A stretch of DNA of 64,000 nucleotides from Planococcus citri (lineage: Eukaryota; Arthropoda; Insecta; Hemiptera; Pseudococcidae). Of the stretch, positions 1 through 12,800 are shown one piece after another. Under the pieces are notes generated by a model. That model was not told where the DNA came from, did no database searches, and saw only the letters and a program-made list of their open reading frames with translations. The first letter of the stretch is position 1, and each line of letters starts with the position of its first letter. The stretch covers positions 6,758,001 to 6,822,000 of the forward strand of contig NC_088681.1 of NCBI RefSeq assembly GCF_950023065.1, in the 5' to 3' direction. The position numbers were made by a program, and so were the translations under genes.

Positions 1-258
1 GAGAGAACCAGGGAGATACAATAATAAGTAAACCAAAAATAGTATATCCTCGAACACAACAAACAACAACAACAATGAAACAGGAAAAAAAACGTTTAAA
101 ATTGGTCAAATTAGGGTATAGAGGTGGTAAGGATAAGGAGATGGGGAGAGAGGGTTAAGAAAAATAGATAATAATAATAATAAGGTATCACATACCATCA
201 TCTTCGATTGATTTCAAAGATGGCAAACACGAGGCGAATAATCAAAATAACAATTTAC
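1..258. other. intron start of KCTD3-like gene, no exon recognised
   Basis: This is AT-rich sequence with AAT and CAA microsatellite runs. A short open stretch near 200-225 ends in a GATGATG|GTATGT donor-like site, but no good acceptor precedes it. Confidence 0.4.
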
Positions 259-570
259 CATCGTTACTAGTTGTTGTTGTTGTCGTCGAATTTGTACCAG
301 AACCAGAGGCCGTAGCAGGTGCGTTCGATGTGGTGCTAGTGGAGGGTGTACTGGTGCTGGATGTCGGTGGTTGAGCGGTGTTGTTATCGGTTTGTTGAAC
401 TAGAGACTGGTTGAGGAAAGCCATGTTTGAGGCTTTGATCCGGGCTGCTGAGCCGAGCAGCGTTGGGCAAGGAGATATGCAAGGAGTAGAGCAATGACTG
501 GTGCTGAGATCGCATTGGTCTAGTAGTCTGAGTAATTCTTCGGCGCTAGGTCCTCCTCTGTTTTGCGAGG
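259..570 (-). CDS. KCTD3: KCTD3-like exon 11 (C-terminal region, coding continues outside window)
   Basis: It encodes GGPSAEELLRLLDQCDLSTS, the conserved block after the propeller, then a Thr/Ser/Gln-rich tail. The likely donor is GTAAATTG after 259 (GAT G|GT). Reading through would stop 6 codons later. Nothing in 1-258 is a convincing next exon. Confidence 0.85.
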
Positions 571-3500
571 CTGCGAAATAAGACAAACGATCGTGAGTTG
601 AAGAATAAGATAACGAATATTTCATTCTGAGAAATAAAGAAAAAGGAGCTTACCTTGGTCCTTGGCGCATAAATCTAAAGCTGTGGTTAAATCCCACATT
701 TGAAGAGCTCCGTTACTGTGTCCGGTGAATATGAAACGTCGAGGTCTGGAGCCCATTCTGTTCGATCCGTCGCATTCGTGAACGCAGAAACAGGTGATTG
801 TGATACCGTCTACAGCTCGAATTACGCAAACTCTGCACAAAATCAGATCAACATTTTAATTAAACTTAGGTATAAGTAATCAGAATTTTCTCAAAATGGG
901 ATATTCTAGTACATCAATTCGACCAACAAAAAAAAAAATGTAATTTTCGAAATGTCTCAACTTCATATTGATTTCACCATTCAAAAGCACCCCAAAGAAC
1001 ATTTTTTTTTTTTTTTTTTTTGAGCTCCAAGTCATCTCTGGTGGACTCAGCTTCGGCTTTGAAGCTGAAAGGCTCTGGAAATCCCACCTCTAAAATCTAT
1101 CTTTTAACACCCACATTCATCGCTTATTTCAATGGTCCGAAATTTTTTCACCCCCCCCCCCCCGCTTTTAGGAATTAATATTTTAGAAAAAATATGTACG
1201 TACCTCTACCTACTCAAAAAATGTAATAAAAATCCCAAAAAGTAAATATAAAGAGGAAAAGGTATTCCAGGGTACTCTCTCCCCTCCCCTCCCCCAAAGC
1301 GTTCGCAATTTTGAGCAATGAGACCGTGTAACTGCTCTAAAATTTCAATCTGACACCCAGTGCAGTAATCCTCCGCCCCCTCTAATGAGAAGTCAAATTT
1401 TAAAAAAGTCGAAGGCACTTCAAAAATTTTTTTAAAAATTGATCTCAAATTTTTTGGAGAAGAGATATGTTTGTGTACCATATATTAACAATCTCCATTT
1501 TGAAATTTATTTTTCAAATCTTACGTCGATGTTAATTTTTACGTATTTTTAATTGAAAAATCCTACATTTTTGGCAAAATTGCGCTCAAGTTTTACTTGG
1601 GGACAAATTAAAAAAAAAATCTTGCTTTGTTCTGTTAAAATTGCTCGAAAGCCCAGCTTTTTACCATCACTGCACAAAAATTCTAGCTTTTTGCTAAAAT
1701 TTCTAAAAAAGGGTTTTGTTTTTTGACCTACAAAAGAAAGGGGGAAAAGTTTCCAAAACTGCAGAAAAGTACTACTTTTTGATGAATAAAATTGCAAGAA
1801 AATCTTGCATTATTTTGCAGAAATTTTCCAGAAAAAAAACCTTGCCTTATTTTGGCGAACATAATTTTCAAAAAAAAAGGTTTTTAATGTTCATCATTTT
1901 TTTTTATTTTACGACCAAATTGCACAAAAATCCTGCTTCTTGATGAAAATTAGGTACAATAAATCAAGTTTTTGTTTTGCCAAAATTTCTAAAAAGCCAG
2001 AGCGTTTTTTCTTTTTTTTTATTTCTTCAATATTGTGAGAAAAAATTCGTGTTTTTTATCAAAATTTTACAGCAAAAGACAGTTTTTTTTAATAAAATTT
2101 TTAAAAAGTGGAGCTTTTTGGAAAAATTGAAAGAAATTTCTCATAATTTTTTATCGAACTTTAAAATTTGTTATTTAGTTACTTACTAATTTGCTTTTTC
2201 CAGAATTTTTCTTTTCAATTCTCCAGGAAAATAAAAAAGTTTCAACCCAACTCCAGTTTTTTTTTTTTTTTTTTTAATATAATTTTACAAAACATCGTTT
2301 TTTGGAAAAAATTTTAAAAAAGTGCAACTTTTTGACAAAATTTAAAGAAATTTCTCAGTCATAATTTTCGATCAAACTTTAAAATTTTCTTTTTATTTGA
2401 TTTTTTTAGAATTTTTTTTTTTTTAGTTCTCTTGGAAAATGAAAAAAATAATCCAACCCTGTTTTCCCCCCAAAATTTAACAAAAACACCGTTTTTTTGT
2501 GAAAATTCCAAAAAAGTACTTATTTTTTTCCAAAATTGCAAGAAATTCTTCATCATTTACAATCAAACTTAAAAATTTTTCATTCAACTGTTCGCTTTCT
2601 CAGAATTTTTTAGCTCTTTTTAAGAATGAAGAAATGTTGAACACCCCCCCCCCCCCCGGTCAAAATTAAATCATTTGGAAAAAAAACTTGATTTCCTCTT
2701 CAAAGTTCTGAATTTTGCAATAATTTTCTAGGAGTCCTTTTTTTTTTTTTTTTACCAAAATTGCAACAATAATTTTGCATTTTACAATTTTTTTCCATCA
2801 AACTGTGAAAATTTTCATTTATTCTCTACTCGTTCTGAATTTTGATTTTCCTCTTTTTTGTAGCCCTCTTTAAAAATAGAAAACCTCTAATTCAAACAAA
2901 TGGCATAAATAAAATGTCACCCCGTTCCCTTCCTCTTGAATGAAAAACTTGAAAAAATGTAAAATGTCCCGCAAAAAATCCTGCTTTTGAGTCATTTTGA
3001 GCTCTCAATTTGACAAGGCTGCAAAAATGAAAAAAAATCAATTTTAATTCTTCAATTTTTTTCACTACATATTTAGGAGAAATTGAAAACTGAAACCGAA
3101 ACCGTAATTGAACAAAATCTAAACTGAAAGCTGGAAATAATTACTTTGAGCTTCAGTTTTGATTTTTCAAATTTCATTTTCTCATTTTGGTTTTGTTACT
3201 TGAAAAAATTCATTTTTTATAGCTGCAAATTTTTTTTGAAGATTATTTTTTTTTCACCAGTTTTGAAGCCAAAAATCCTGCTTTTAAGTAATTTTGAGCT
3301 CTCTATTTGAAAAGGTTGCAAAAATGGAAAAAAAATAATTTTTCAATTTTTCCAATTTTTTTTTTACTATTTAGAAGAAATTGAAAACTGAAACCGAAAC
3401 CGTAACTAAATAAAATCTAAACTGAAAGCTGGAAATGAATTTACTTTGAGCTTCAGTTTTGATTTTTCAAATATTTTTATTTTCTCATTTTGGTTTTGTT

Positions 3501-4992
3501 ACTTGAAAAAAATCATTTTTTATAGCTGCAAATTTTTTTTTTGAAGATTTTTTTTCAACAGTTTTGAAGCAAAAAATCCTGCTTTTGAGTAATTTTGAGC
3601 TCTCAATTTGAAAAGGTTGCAAAAATGAAAAAAAAATTTCAATTTTTCCAATTTTTTTTTACTATTCAGAAGAAATTGAAAACTGAAACCGAAATCGTAA
3701 CCGAAAAAAAATCTAAACTGAAAGCTGCAAATTATTATTTTGAGCTTTAGTTTTGATTTTTCAAATTTCATTTTCTCATTTGGTTTTGTTACTTGAAAAA
3801 ATTCATTTTTTATAGCTGCAAATTTTTTTTGAAGATTTTTTTCCAACAGTTTTGAAGCAAAAAATCCTGCTTTTAATTAATTTTGAGGTCTCAATTTGAA
3901 AAGATTGCAAAAATGAAAAAAAAATTATTTTTCAATTTTTCCATTTTTTTTTTTTTACTATTTAGAAGAAATTGAAAACTGAAACCGAAATCGTAACTAA
4001 ATAAAATCTAGACTGAAAGCTGGAAATGAATTTTACTTTGAGCTTCAGTTTTGATTTTTCAAATTTCATATTCTCATTTGGTTTTGTTGCTTGAAAAAAA
4101 TTCATTTTTTATAGCTGCAAATTTTTTTTGAAGATTCTTTTCCAACAGTTTTGAAGCAAAAAATCCTGCTTTTGAGTAATTTTGAGCTCTCAATTTGAAA
4201 AGGTTGCAAAAATGAAAAAAAAAATTTCAATTTTTCCAATTTTTTTTTACTATTTAGAAGAAATTGAAAACTGAAACCGAAACCGTAACTAAATAAAATC
4301 TAAACTGAAAGCTGGAAATAATTATTTTGAGCTTTAGTTTTGATTTTTCAAATTTCATATTCACATGCATTTGGATTTGTTACTTGAAAAAATTCATTTT
4401 TTATAGCTGCAATTTTTTTTTGAAGATTTTTTCCAACAGTTTTGAAGCAAAAACTCCTGCTTTTAAGTAATTTTGAGGTCTCAATTTGAAAAGGTTGCAA
4501 AAATGAAAAAAAAAATTATTTTTCAATTTTTCCATTTTTTTTTTTTTTTTTTTTTTTTACTATTTAGAAGAAAATTGAAAACTGAAACCGAAATCGTAAC
4601 TAAATAAAATCTAAACTGAAAGCTGGAAATGAATTTACTTTGAGCTTCAGTTTTGATTTTCCAAATTTTATTTTCTCATTTTGGTTTTGTTACTTGAAAA
4701 AATTCATTTTTTATAGCTGCAAATTTTTTTTGAAGATTTTTTTCCAACAGTTTTGAAGCAAAAAATCCTGCTTTTAAGTAATTTTGAGGTCTCAATTTAA
4801 AAAGGTTGCAAAAATGGAAAAAAAATTATTTTTCAATTTTTCAATTTTTTTTTTTTACTAAGTATTTAGAAGAAATTGAAAACTGAAACCGAAATCGTAA
4901 CTGAAAAAAAATCTAAATTGAAAGCTGGAAATAATTATTTTGAGCTCAACTTTTCAATTTTGTCGTAAATTCAATTTACCAATAATTGATCC

Positions 4993-5024
<32 letters not shown>

Positions 5025-8000
5025 TAAGGTACAAAAAAAGAAGGGGAAAACTGGAGAAAAAATTTAAAAATTCAGTTTCATTTTTCAGTTCTAAATTTTT
5101 AATTTTTGCATTCTTTTTTTTTCAACGTGATTTTCATAGTTTCATCACTTTTAGTTTTGTAGCATCGAAATTTTCCAAAAATGATACACAACTAACCTTT
5201 TACCATTCGATGCCAATCTCACGTAGAGTTCTGGAGTTTCTGGAATTACTTTTTGAACGAATACTTGTTCGTCGTCTTGTTCTCCAAATGGACCTGAAAG
5301 AAAATCAATTCAAATTTCATGAAATACAAGTAAATACATTTTTTTTCCACGTTATTATTACTCTAATTTTTCTCCCACGGGGGCTGCTTTGAATTTCGTT
5401 TCACTTCAAAAATTTGATCAAATTCTCTCTATTTTAAAAATGAATATCGAACCCGAATCCAATAATTTTATAAGTAAAAATAACTCACCACAGTCGTTAC
5501 CAGCAGTATAACTGATACATGGCTCAACCTCTTCCAAAGAGACAATTTTAAACGACGCTACCGGAGTCGATCCAGGTTGAGTCGATATCATTCCGCGGAA
5601 TCTGGTCACACTCCAGGTACGAACGTGATTATATTCGCAGCAAACAGATACTAAATATTTTTCCGACAGTGTAACCTAATTTTTTTTGTAAAAACAAAAC
5701 CATATTAATGTAAGGTAGGAAATTACTCCATTATGGATATATACTCGAAAGTAGATTTTATTATAGGCTAATAATCGTATTTGTACCTTGGTGACTGGAC
5801 TCTGATGCACTGTGAATGTTTGAAAAAGCTGGGGAGCATGGCCGACGGTTTCAGGATGTTGGACTATGACTCGAACTGTACCGGAACTGGTCCCATAAGC
5901 TATTTCGATCCAATTACCGCATAAACCTGTGTAAACACGATTAATAAAAATGGAATTAATATTTGGGCAATTTAATATTTTGGAGAGAGAAAAATAATAT
6001 TTTTTTTTCACAATATTGTACAATGATTCGAATTTCTCATACGAGCATTTTATTCCCTCCCTACCCTTCTATGCAGCCTTTAAAAACGACTCAAAAAACA
6101 ACAACACCAACAATAAATCGACACAAATTTCATTTTATTTTATAACAATCGTCAATTTATGAACTTAAAATATTGAAAATATACTATATTGAACATCTTC
6201 TGGATCTTCACTGGTGACTTTCTCCGAATGTTTTTTCTTTTTCTTTTTTTTCTCACCATCTTCGTGATGTTCGGTATCATTTTTTTTCTTCTTTTTCTCA
6301 CCATTTTCGTGATGTTCGATATCATTCTTCCTTTTCTTCTCACCATCTTCGTGATGTTCGGTATCATTCTTCTTCTTCTTCTTTTTCTTATCTTCATCTA
6401 GGTGATTCGAATTCTTCCCCTTTTTCTTTTTCTTCTTCGCCTCCTGCTCCTGCTCCTCAGCAGCAGCTTTCTTCTTCTTCTTTTTCTTTTTTTTCTTCTT
6501 CTGCTGCTCCTCCTCCTCCACCACCACGTGTTCTTCTAGTTCAAGCCCAGCCTCGTGATGAGCACCACCATCAGCTTCGGTATGCCTTTCGGATATATAA
6601 TGACGATGACGATGCTGATTTTCAACTCTGCCTTGTTCTTCAGATACCTTGGCCACATCGCCCAAGACACCAGAGACCCTTTCCAGCTTATCGACGATGA
6701 AACCGCCGGTTTTCGAGATAGCATCCTTGGTCATAGTCATCAATGATTTATGCTTATTTTGCACGTGCTCCAATTTATCGATGGTTCCTCCTCCGATAAA
6801 CGAGATACCTCGCTGAGTATAGCTGAGCAGTTGATAGGCGATATTGGCCAAGACACCTCCGGCTGCTACTCCGCTGTTGGCTGCAGCTGTAGTGAAATGA
6901 TTCGCGGCCACGGTCGAGGCATCTTTGACTTGTTTGGCGATACCGTGAAACCCATCGTATTCGAAATCGCTTTCTGGAGTCGCAGTTTTAGCTTTGGCTT
7001 GGTTGGATTTTACATCGTTTTCGTCTGCGTTGCTCGGTGCTGTGAGAAATTCGTTGATATCGAAACGTCTGTAGAGGGTTCTCGATATAGATATCTGTAT
7101 AGAATAGAAGAAAAATATCAGGAAATTAACTACTACGTTCGACTTCCCGCTCTTCCTGTAAGTACAGTTGCAGGCCGGAAGATGATGTAATGATAAATCG
7201 ATAACGTTGTTTTTTTTACTTACTTCTACTAGTGTGCTGAGAAGAACTATCAACGAGCTTAGTTTATTGAAATACATCTTGAATCCATCGTAATCATCTT
7301 TGGAAACGACGAAAGGATTTAGCATCTGAACGCGATGGTCGTCAGAGAATACGCCATTCGCGTACTGCCAGCACTTGTTTAAATAATATTTTATTATTTT
7401 GCTACATCGTTAAACGAAACTGTTATTGACGTACGAACCAATAATGCCCACGAGTCGTACATCTTACATATTATTCATAGGAAGCATTGTGTATCTTAAA
7501 ATTTTACGATCATTATTCTATAGGGTAGTGTCCTGCCAAGCAAACCTAGCGGTATATTGCATCTGTTCTTATGACAAAGAAGACTCGACAAATTTCAAAG
7601 GTGATCTGTACATCGCAGGAACATGAATCGTATATTATTATGGTATGGTTTGATACGTATTGAATCAGTTTTTGTTTGCATAGACATGTATGAAACACTT
7701 GTGGAAACGTCACTTTTGACAATTCAACTACCTACCTATCTATAAGTCACGTGTCAAATGGAAAAATTCACAGTGCCATAAAAGCAAAATAGTCGATTCG
7801 TTTCATTACCATATTGAACGTAAAATTTACTATCATTGCAGCGTTTTTGATTCAAAATATTCTACAGCAATCAATAATAACATATCTAGTGGTATTAATT
7901 TTCATTCAGGGAGGGAGGGGGGATTCTTCTCAGAATGCGTTTTTTGAAGGGTTTTACGTGATCTCACAATCAAGGCTGTTTATTTTAACCGATTCACTTG

Positions 8001-9800
8001 AAATTTGATTAAAAGGTTCGAGGTGGAAGTGCTATACAGGGCAATGACCCATCGTTTTTCAATTTTTTTCCAATTCCAATCATGAGGGCAATGCATCATT
8101 GTGAAGTTGCACAAAGATCATTAGGTACATAGACCATTTATAGACCCAAATCTAAGTAAGAGAAATTTAGTGGAAATTGATGAATTTTGATTAGGAGAAA
8201 GGGGAGGTAGGTTCGAATAATAGCACAGCGACCTAGTTCACATTTTATAATTGAATGGAACAGCGAAAACGTTCAAAGGTAACGCACAGAATTTCGTTAA
8301 ATCAAATAAATCCACCATTAAGACAAAATACATCCACTTCCACGTCAAATATTCTGCAAAATTCACAAGTGCAAACCAAAATGTGAAAGTTTTCAAAAAT
8401 TACACCACTTGAATAAAAATATCCCCACATTGGTAAAATTTAGCGAACGAAAAAAATCGAAAATCTATTTTGACAAAAAGTAACACCCAAATTCAAGAGG
8501 AAGTGTTGGAACAAAAATTGGCTAATTTTGACCCAATCAATCGAGGATACATTTTTCAACGTTTAATTGATGACCTCTACCGACATGCAAAATATTAAAA
8601 AAAATCGGCGACCCGCATTCGTGCCTATAAATTATTTTGACATGGAATGATCCTGAATTTTTCCCCCCAGATCGATGATTATATTGAAATAGGAAATTGG
8701 GGAGGGGGGGGGGGTCAATGAGGTCGTTTCAGGTGCCAAATCAAGAAATTAAGCTGATATTATTTTGTATTCGACTCTCCCAAAAGAATAAACCAGTCCA
8801 TATATCATGCCAAGGTCATGCCACACAATTTCTTCAATTTTCAAAAATGTTTGGGGTCAGTGGTTGAGGCGTGGGGGGCGAATCAAAAAAAAAGTTGATA
8901 TTCGTATTCTTCACTTACATGAGAACCTAGTATGAACCGTATGTCACACGATTTTTTAAATTTTCAGGAAATTTGGGCTATCAATTTGGGTGGGGAGGGG
9001 GGGTGTGTTGATGGGACCGAATTTAAAAAATGAGTTGAAGCCCATTCTTACTCATCACTCCCAAAAGCCTAATAAAGTAATAAACCATAAAATATCATAT
9101 CATGCGACGTTTTTTTTCAATTTTTAGACAATTTGGAGGGTCAAGGGGAGCAGTGGAGGGGTTGAATCAAAAATATGATTTGCAAAATAATGACTTGAGG
9201 TCAAGTTTCCAAATTACAACACATACATCATGTGACATGTCGTATCATACGTTTTCTAGAGCGCAGAATAGAATTTATACGAATTTTACCCTTCCAACCC
9301 CCTCTCTCCCTCCCTCCCTCCCTCCCTCCCGGGGATTGGTACACCAATCTCCATGAAAATTGAAAAAATCGTCTGACATATGGTTTATTAGGCTTTTGGG
9401 AGAGCTGAATACGAATATCGACTTATTTTTTTGGTTTGAACCCTCCAATGAGCCCCTCTCCCTGCTGGCTTCCCGAATTTCAGGAAAATTGAAAAATTCG
9501 TGTGGCATTCAGTTTATGAGTTCTTTTTTTTTGGGGGGGGGGGGAATTAAAAATACCTATTTACATAATACAAAATTTGATCTCCATATGATATTTGTTG
9601 CTCTACTTTGTTATTCATAATCGATTTCGAGCTTTGATTTGAAATAAGGCCTGAAATTATTTTAGATTGTAAATTTTTTTTTTGTTTTTAAATAACATCA
9701 ACAAAAAGAACATTTTACTGATTTTCTGCGCCACTTTTTTTTTTTTTGAAATATAATAACTTTTTCTCACAATTCAAATAATTTTTACAACAGATATTTT

Positions 9801-9833
<33 letters not shown>

Positions 9834-12800
9834 GCTTCAGATTTCATCAATTTGATTATCATCATAAAATTAATTTTGAGAGTCGTTTTAATTTTTTCAA
9901 CACTCGCAGGTCTACTTGAGGGGTGAATAAAATAACCAAACAATCGCCTAATCTTGGAACACGATATTCTGGGGAATAAAATTATAATTTAGATTGGTCT
10001 TATACAACGAATCAAATTGATGCGTTCACGTGTAGGTAACTGAAAACTGAATAAATAATTTATTGAAATACTGTGAAATACTGAAATGTTCAAAGACACG
10101 AGAGTAATTTCTTATTTTTTTATTCATAAAAAACATCAAAAATATGATACAAACATAGCAAGTAGGTACCTTACAATATGATGAGTTACAAAAAAATATA
10201 AAATTTTAAATTAATGCACACTTACTAAACAGAAACAGATACTTTTTTTAAATACACGTATGACACATCAAATTGCTTTTCGTTAACATCATTGAATAAT
10301 GCTTTGGAAAACAAGTCAATTTCAATTCTTCTAATAAATTGTAGATTGTAGATGTTAAATAGTATTAACGGATGTTCCAGTTTCGGCGGTTTGATAGAAT
10401 AGTCTCTGAAATTAGATAATTATGCATTAGGGTGAACCGCGGAAAAAAAGTATCACACATTTGCACCAAATTCACAGGGATGGTGCGCCTTTTGAGTTGA
10501 AAAGCCGCCAGAAAAAATAAGACCACAGAATGGCGGAGTCATAGGTCTCAAAGTAAGGGCATTTTCGAAAAAAAAATTGTGTTTTTTGATCAAGTATGTA
10601 CAAACAAGAGAGCAATAAATCGCACTTACCTCATAATGCAGAATCATTCCAATAAATAGGAACGAGGTTAGCGTCGAAAAACAGTTATAGAAGAACATGA
10701 ACCCTGGTCGTCTTTTCAGTTCAATCAACATCTTCACCCACCAGGGCCACGATTGATAACGCCAAAACGGATGATTTATATAATGATCTTTCACAAATGG
10801 TGCAATGAATAAAAGTATCCCCAAAACAAACGTCCCTAAAGCCAAGTAGAACACGCGATCTAAGTACTGAACACTATATAAATTACTCGTATCCATATTT
10901 TATGTAATGCAAAATTTTGTTTTTATACAACCTTAAACACCTAAGTTTCACTTCGAATGCAACGATTTTAATACCAACCAACACCCAAGAACATTAACGC
11001 ATATGCCACTGCATAATGCATACTCGTAAGCACGATAAGCTATTATCAGTTTGGAAAAATTCGCCGATAAGGTCTAATTAAGGAGACTTGTTCACAACAA
11101 ACTAGTCATAAAATTAGAAACATTTTTATTTTTACAACAATACACACTTGCAATGCACGTTTATACATATATAGACTGCCCGCGACATTACGCAGCCCAC
11201 GATATTTCACTGACTATTCAACTGCGGATGAATTTCAGTTGGGATTTTACCGCCAATTTTCAAAAATTTGGTGATACTGCGAAGCACATCTCTGGATGGA
11301 GGTTTCAACAACATGTACATGGTCTTAAATGAAGCACATAGGATGTCTCTTTACTCCCCACAGTGGGCCACAGCCCCCCCCAAAAACGGCGATAATTCGG
11401 ATTCAGCCCTCATCGATGTGCAATACGTCGAATAATACGTTTTCGAGGTCGTGGAATTCGAATCTGAACTTATTTTTTTTGTAGGGGTGGGGGGTGAGGC
11501 GTGGGGAGCGGGAAAATTTCAAATGTTGCTTATATTATCGTGTAATATATCGATTAATATGTTTTCGAGGTCGTAGAGTTCGAATCTGGCGTTATTTTTT
11601 TGGTAGAGGTGGAGGGTGAAGCGCGGGGAGGGGGGATTCCAAATTTTGCTTATATTATTGTGTAATATGTCGATTGATATGTTTTCGAGGTCGTAGAATT
11701 CGAATCTGCACTTCTTTTTTTGTAGGGGTGGGGGGTGAGGCGCGGAGAGGGTGAAAATTTCAAATTTTGCTTATATTATTGTGTAATATATCGATTAATA
11801 TGCTTTCGAAGTCGTAGAGTTCGAATACGGAGTTATTTTTTTGGTAGGGATTAAAAGTGAGGCGTGGAGAGGTGAAAAATTCCAAATTTTGATGCCGTTT
11901 GTAATGTTTATGAGGTTGTTTATATCGTTGATTTGAAAACATCATTTTATATCTCAAATAATGTATTTCAATCAGAATTGAATCGAGTACCTATATCATG
12001 TTTCGATCATAAAATTGCGATATATCCGCAATTGTGAAGAAAATTGATGTATTTTTAATAGAAAAATGAACCTGCAGAGCAATGGGGCAATTTCGGGCAA
12101 AAAATCGCTAAAACATAGTATACACTACTCCCAAATACACATCACTATGCAGAAGAGAACACACGATATTTCGCGATTATATGAATTTTGTTACAAAATG
12201 TGTTCTGATTTTGTGTAAAAAACTGTAAACTTTAAAAATCAGTGGTATAAGAAAACATCAAAAATTAAATTTTGAATTTTTCACTTCCCCACGCCTCACC
12301 CCCACCCCTACAAAAAAAAATAAGTGCAGATTCGAATTCTACGACCTCTAAAACATATCAATCGACATATTACACAATAATACAAGCAAAATTTGAAATC
12401 CCCCCTCCCCGCGCCTCACCCTCCAACTCTACCAAAAAAAATAACGCCAGATTCGAACTCTACGACCTCGAAAACATATTAATCGATATATTACACGATA
12501 ATATAAGCAACAGTTGACATTTTCCCGCTCCCCACGCCTCACCCCCCACCCCTACAAAAAAAATAAGTTCAGATTCGAATTCCACGACCCCGAAAACGTA
12601 TTATTCGACGTATTGCACATCGATGAGGGTTGAATCCGAATTATTGCCGTTTTTGGGGGGTCTGTGGCCCACTGTGCCCCCTCAAAATTTCATTCATTTA
12701 GCTTGAAACCGAGCATCATGATGAAATAGGGAAACTTAGTTTCTAAACGAATCTCCTATTTATATTTTGCTGGTTCGTTCTAGATAATTCTATTTTCAAG

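Noticed and set aside
3520..3846. 108-codon minus-strand frame
   Set aside because: It lies within one unit of the 298-bp tandem repeat and is not kept open in the other copies.
6152..6397. Lys/Arg-rich 81-codon frame
   Set aside because: A frame-shifted shadow of the poly-Lys repeat tail of the gene at 6165.
6750..7190. 146-codon plus-strand frame
   Set aside because: It is antisense to the well-supported secreted gene at 6165-7277, whose splice sites and signal peptide explain the region.
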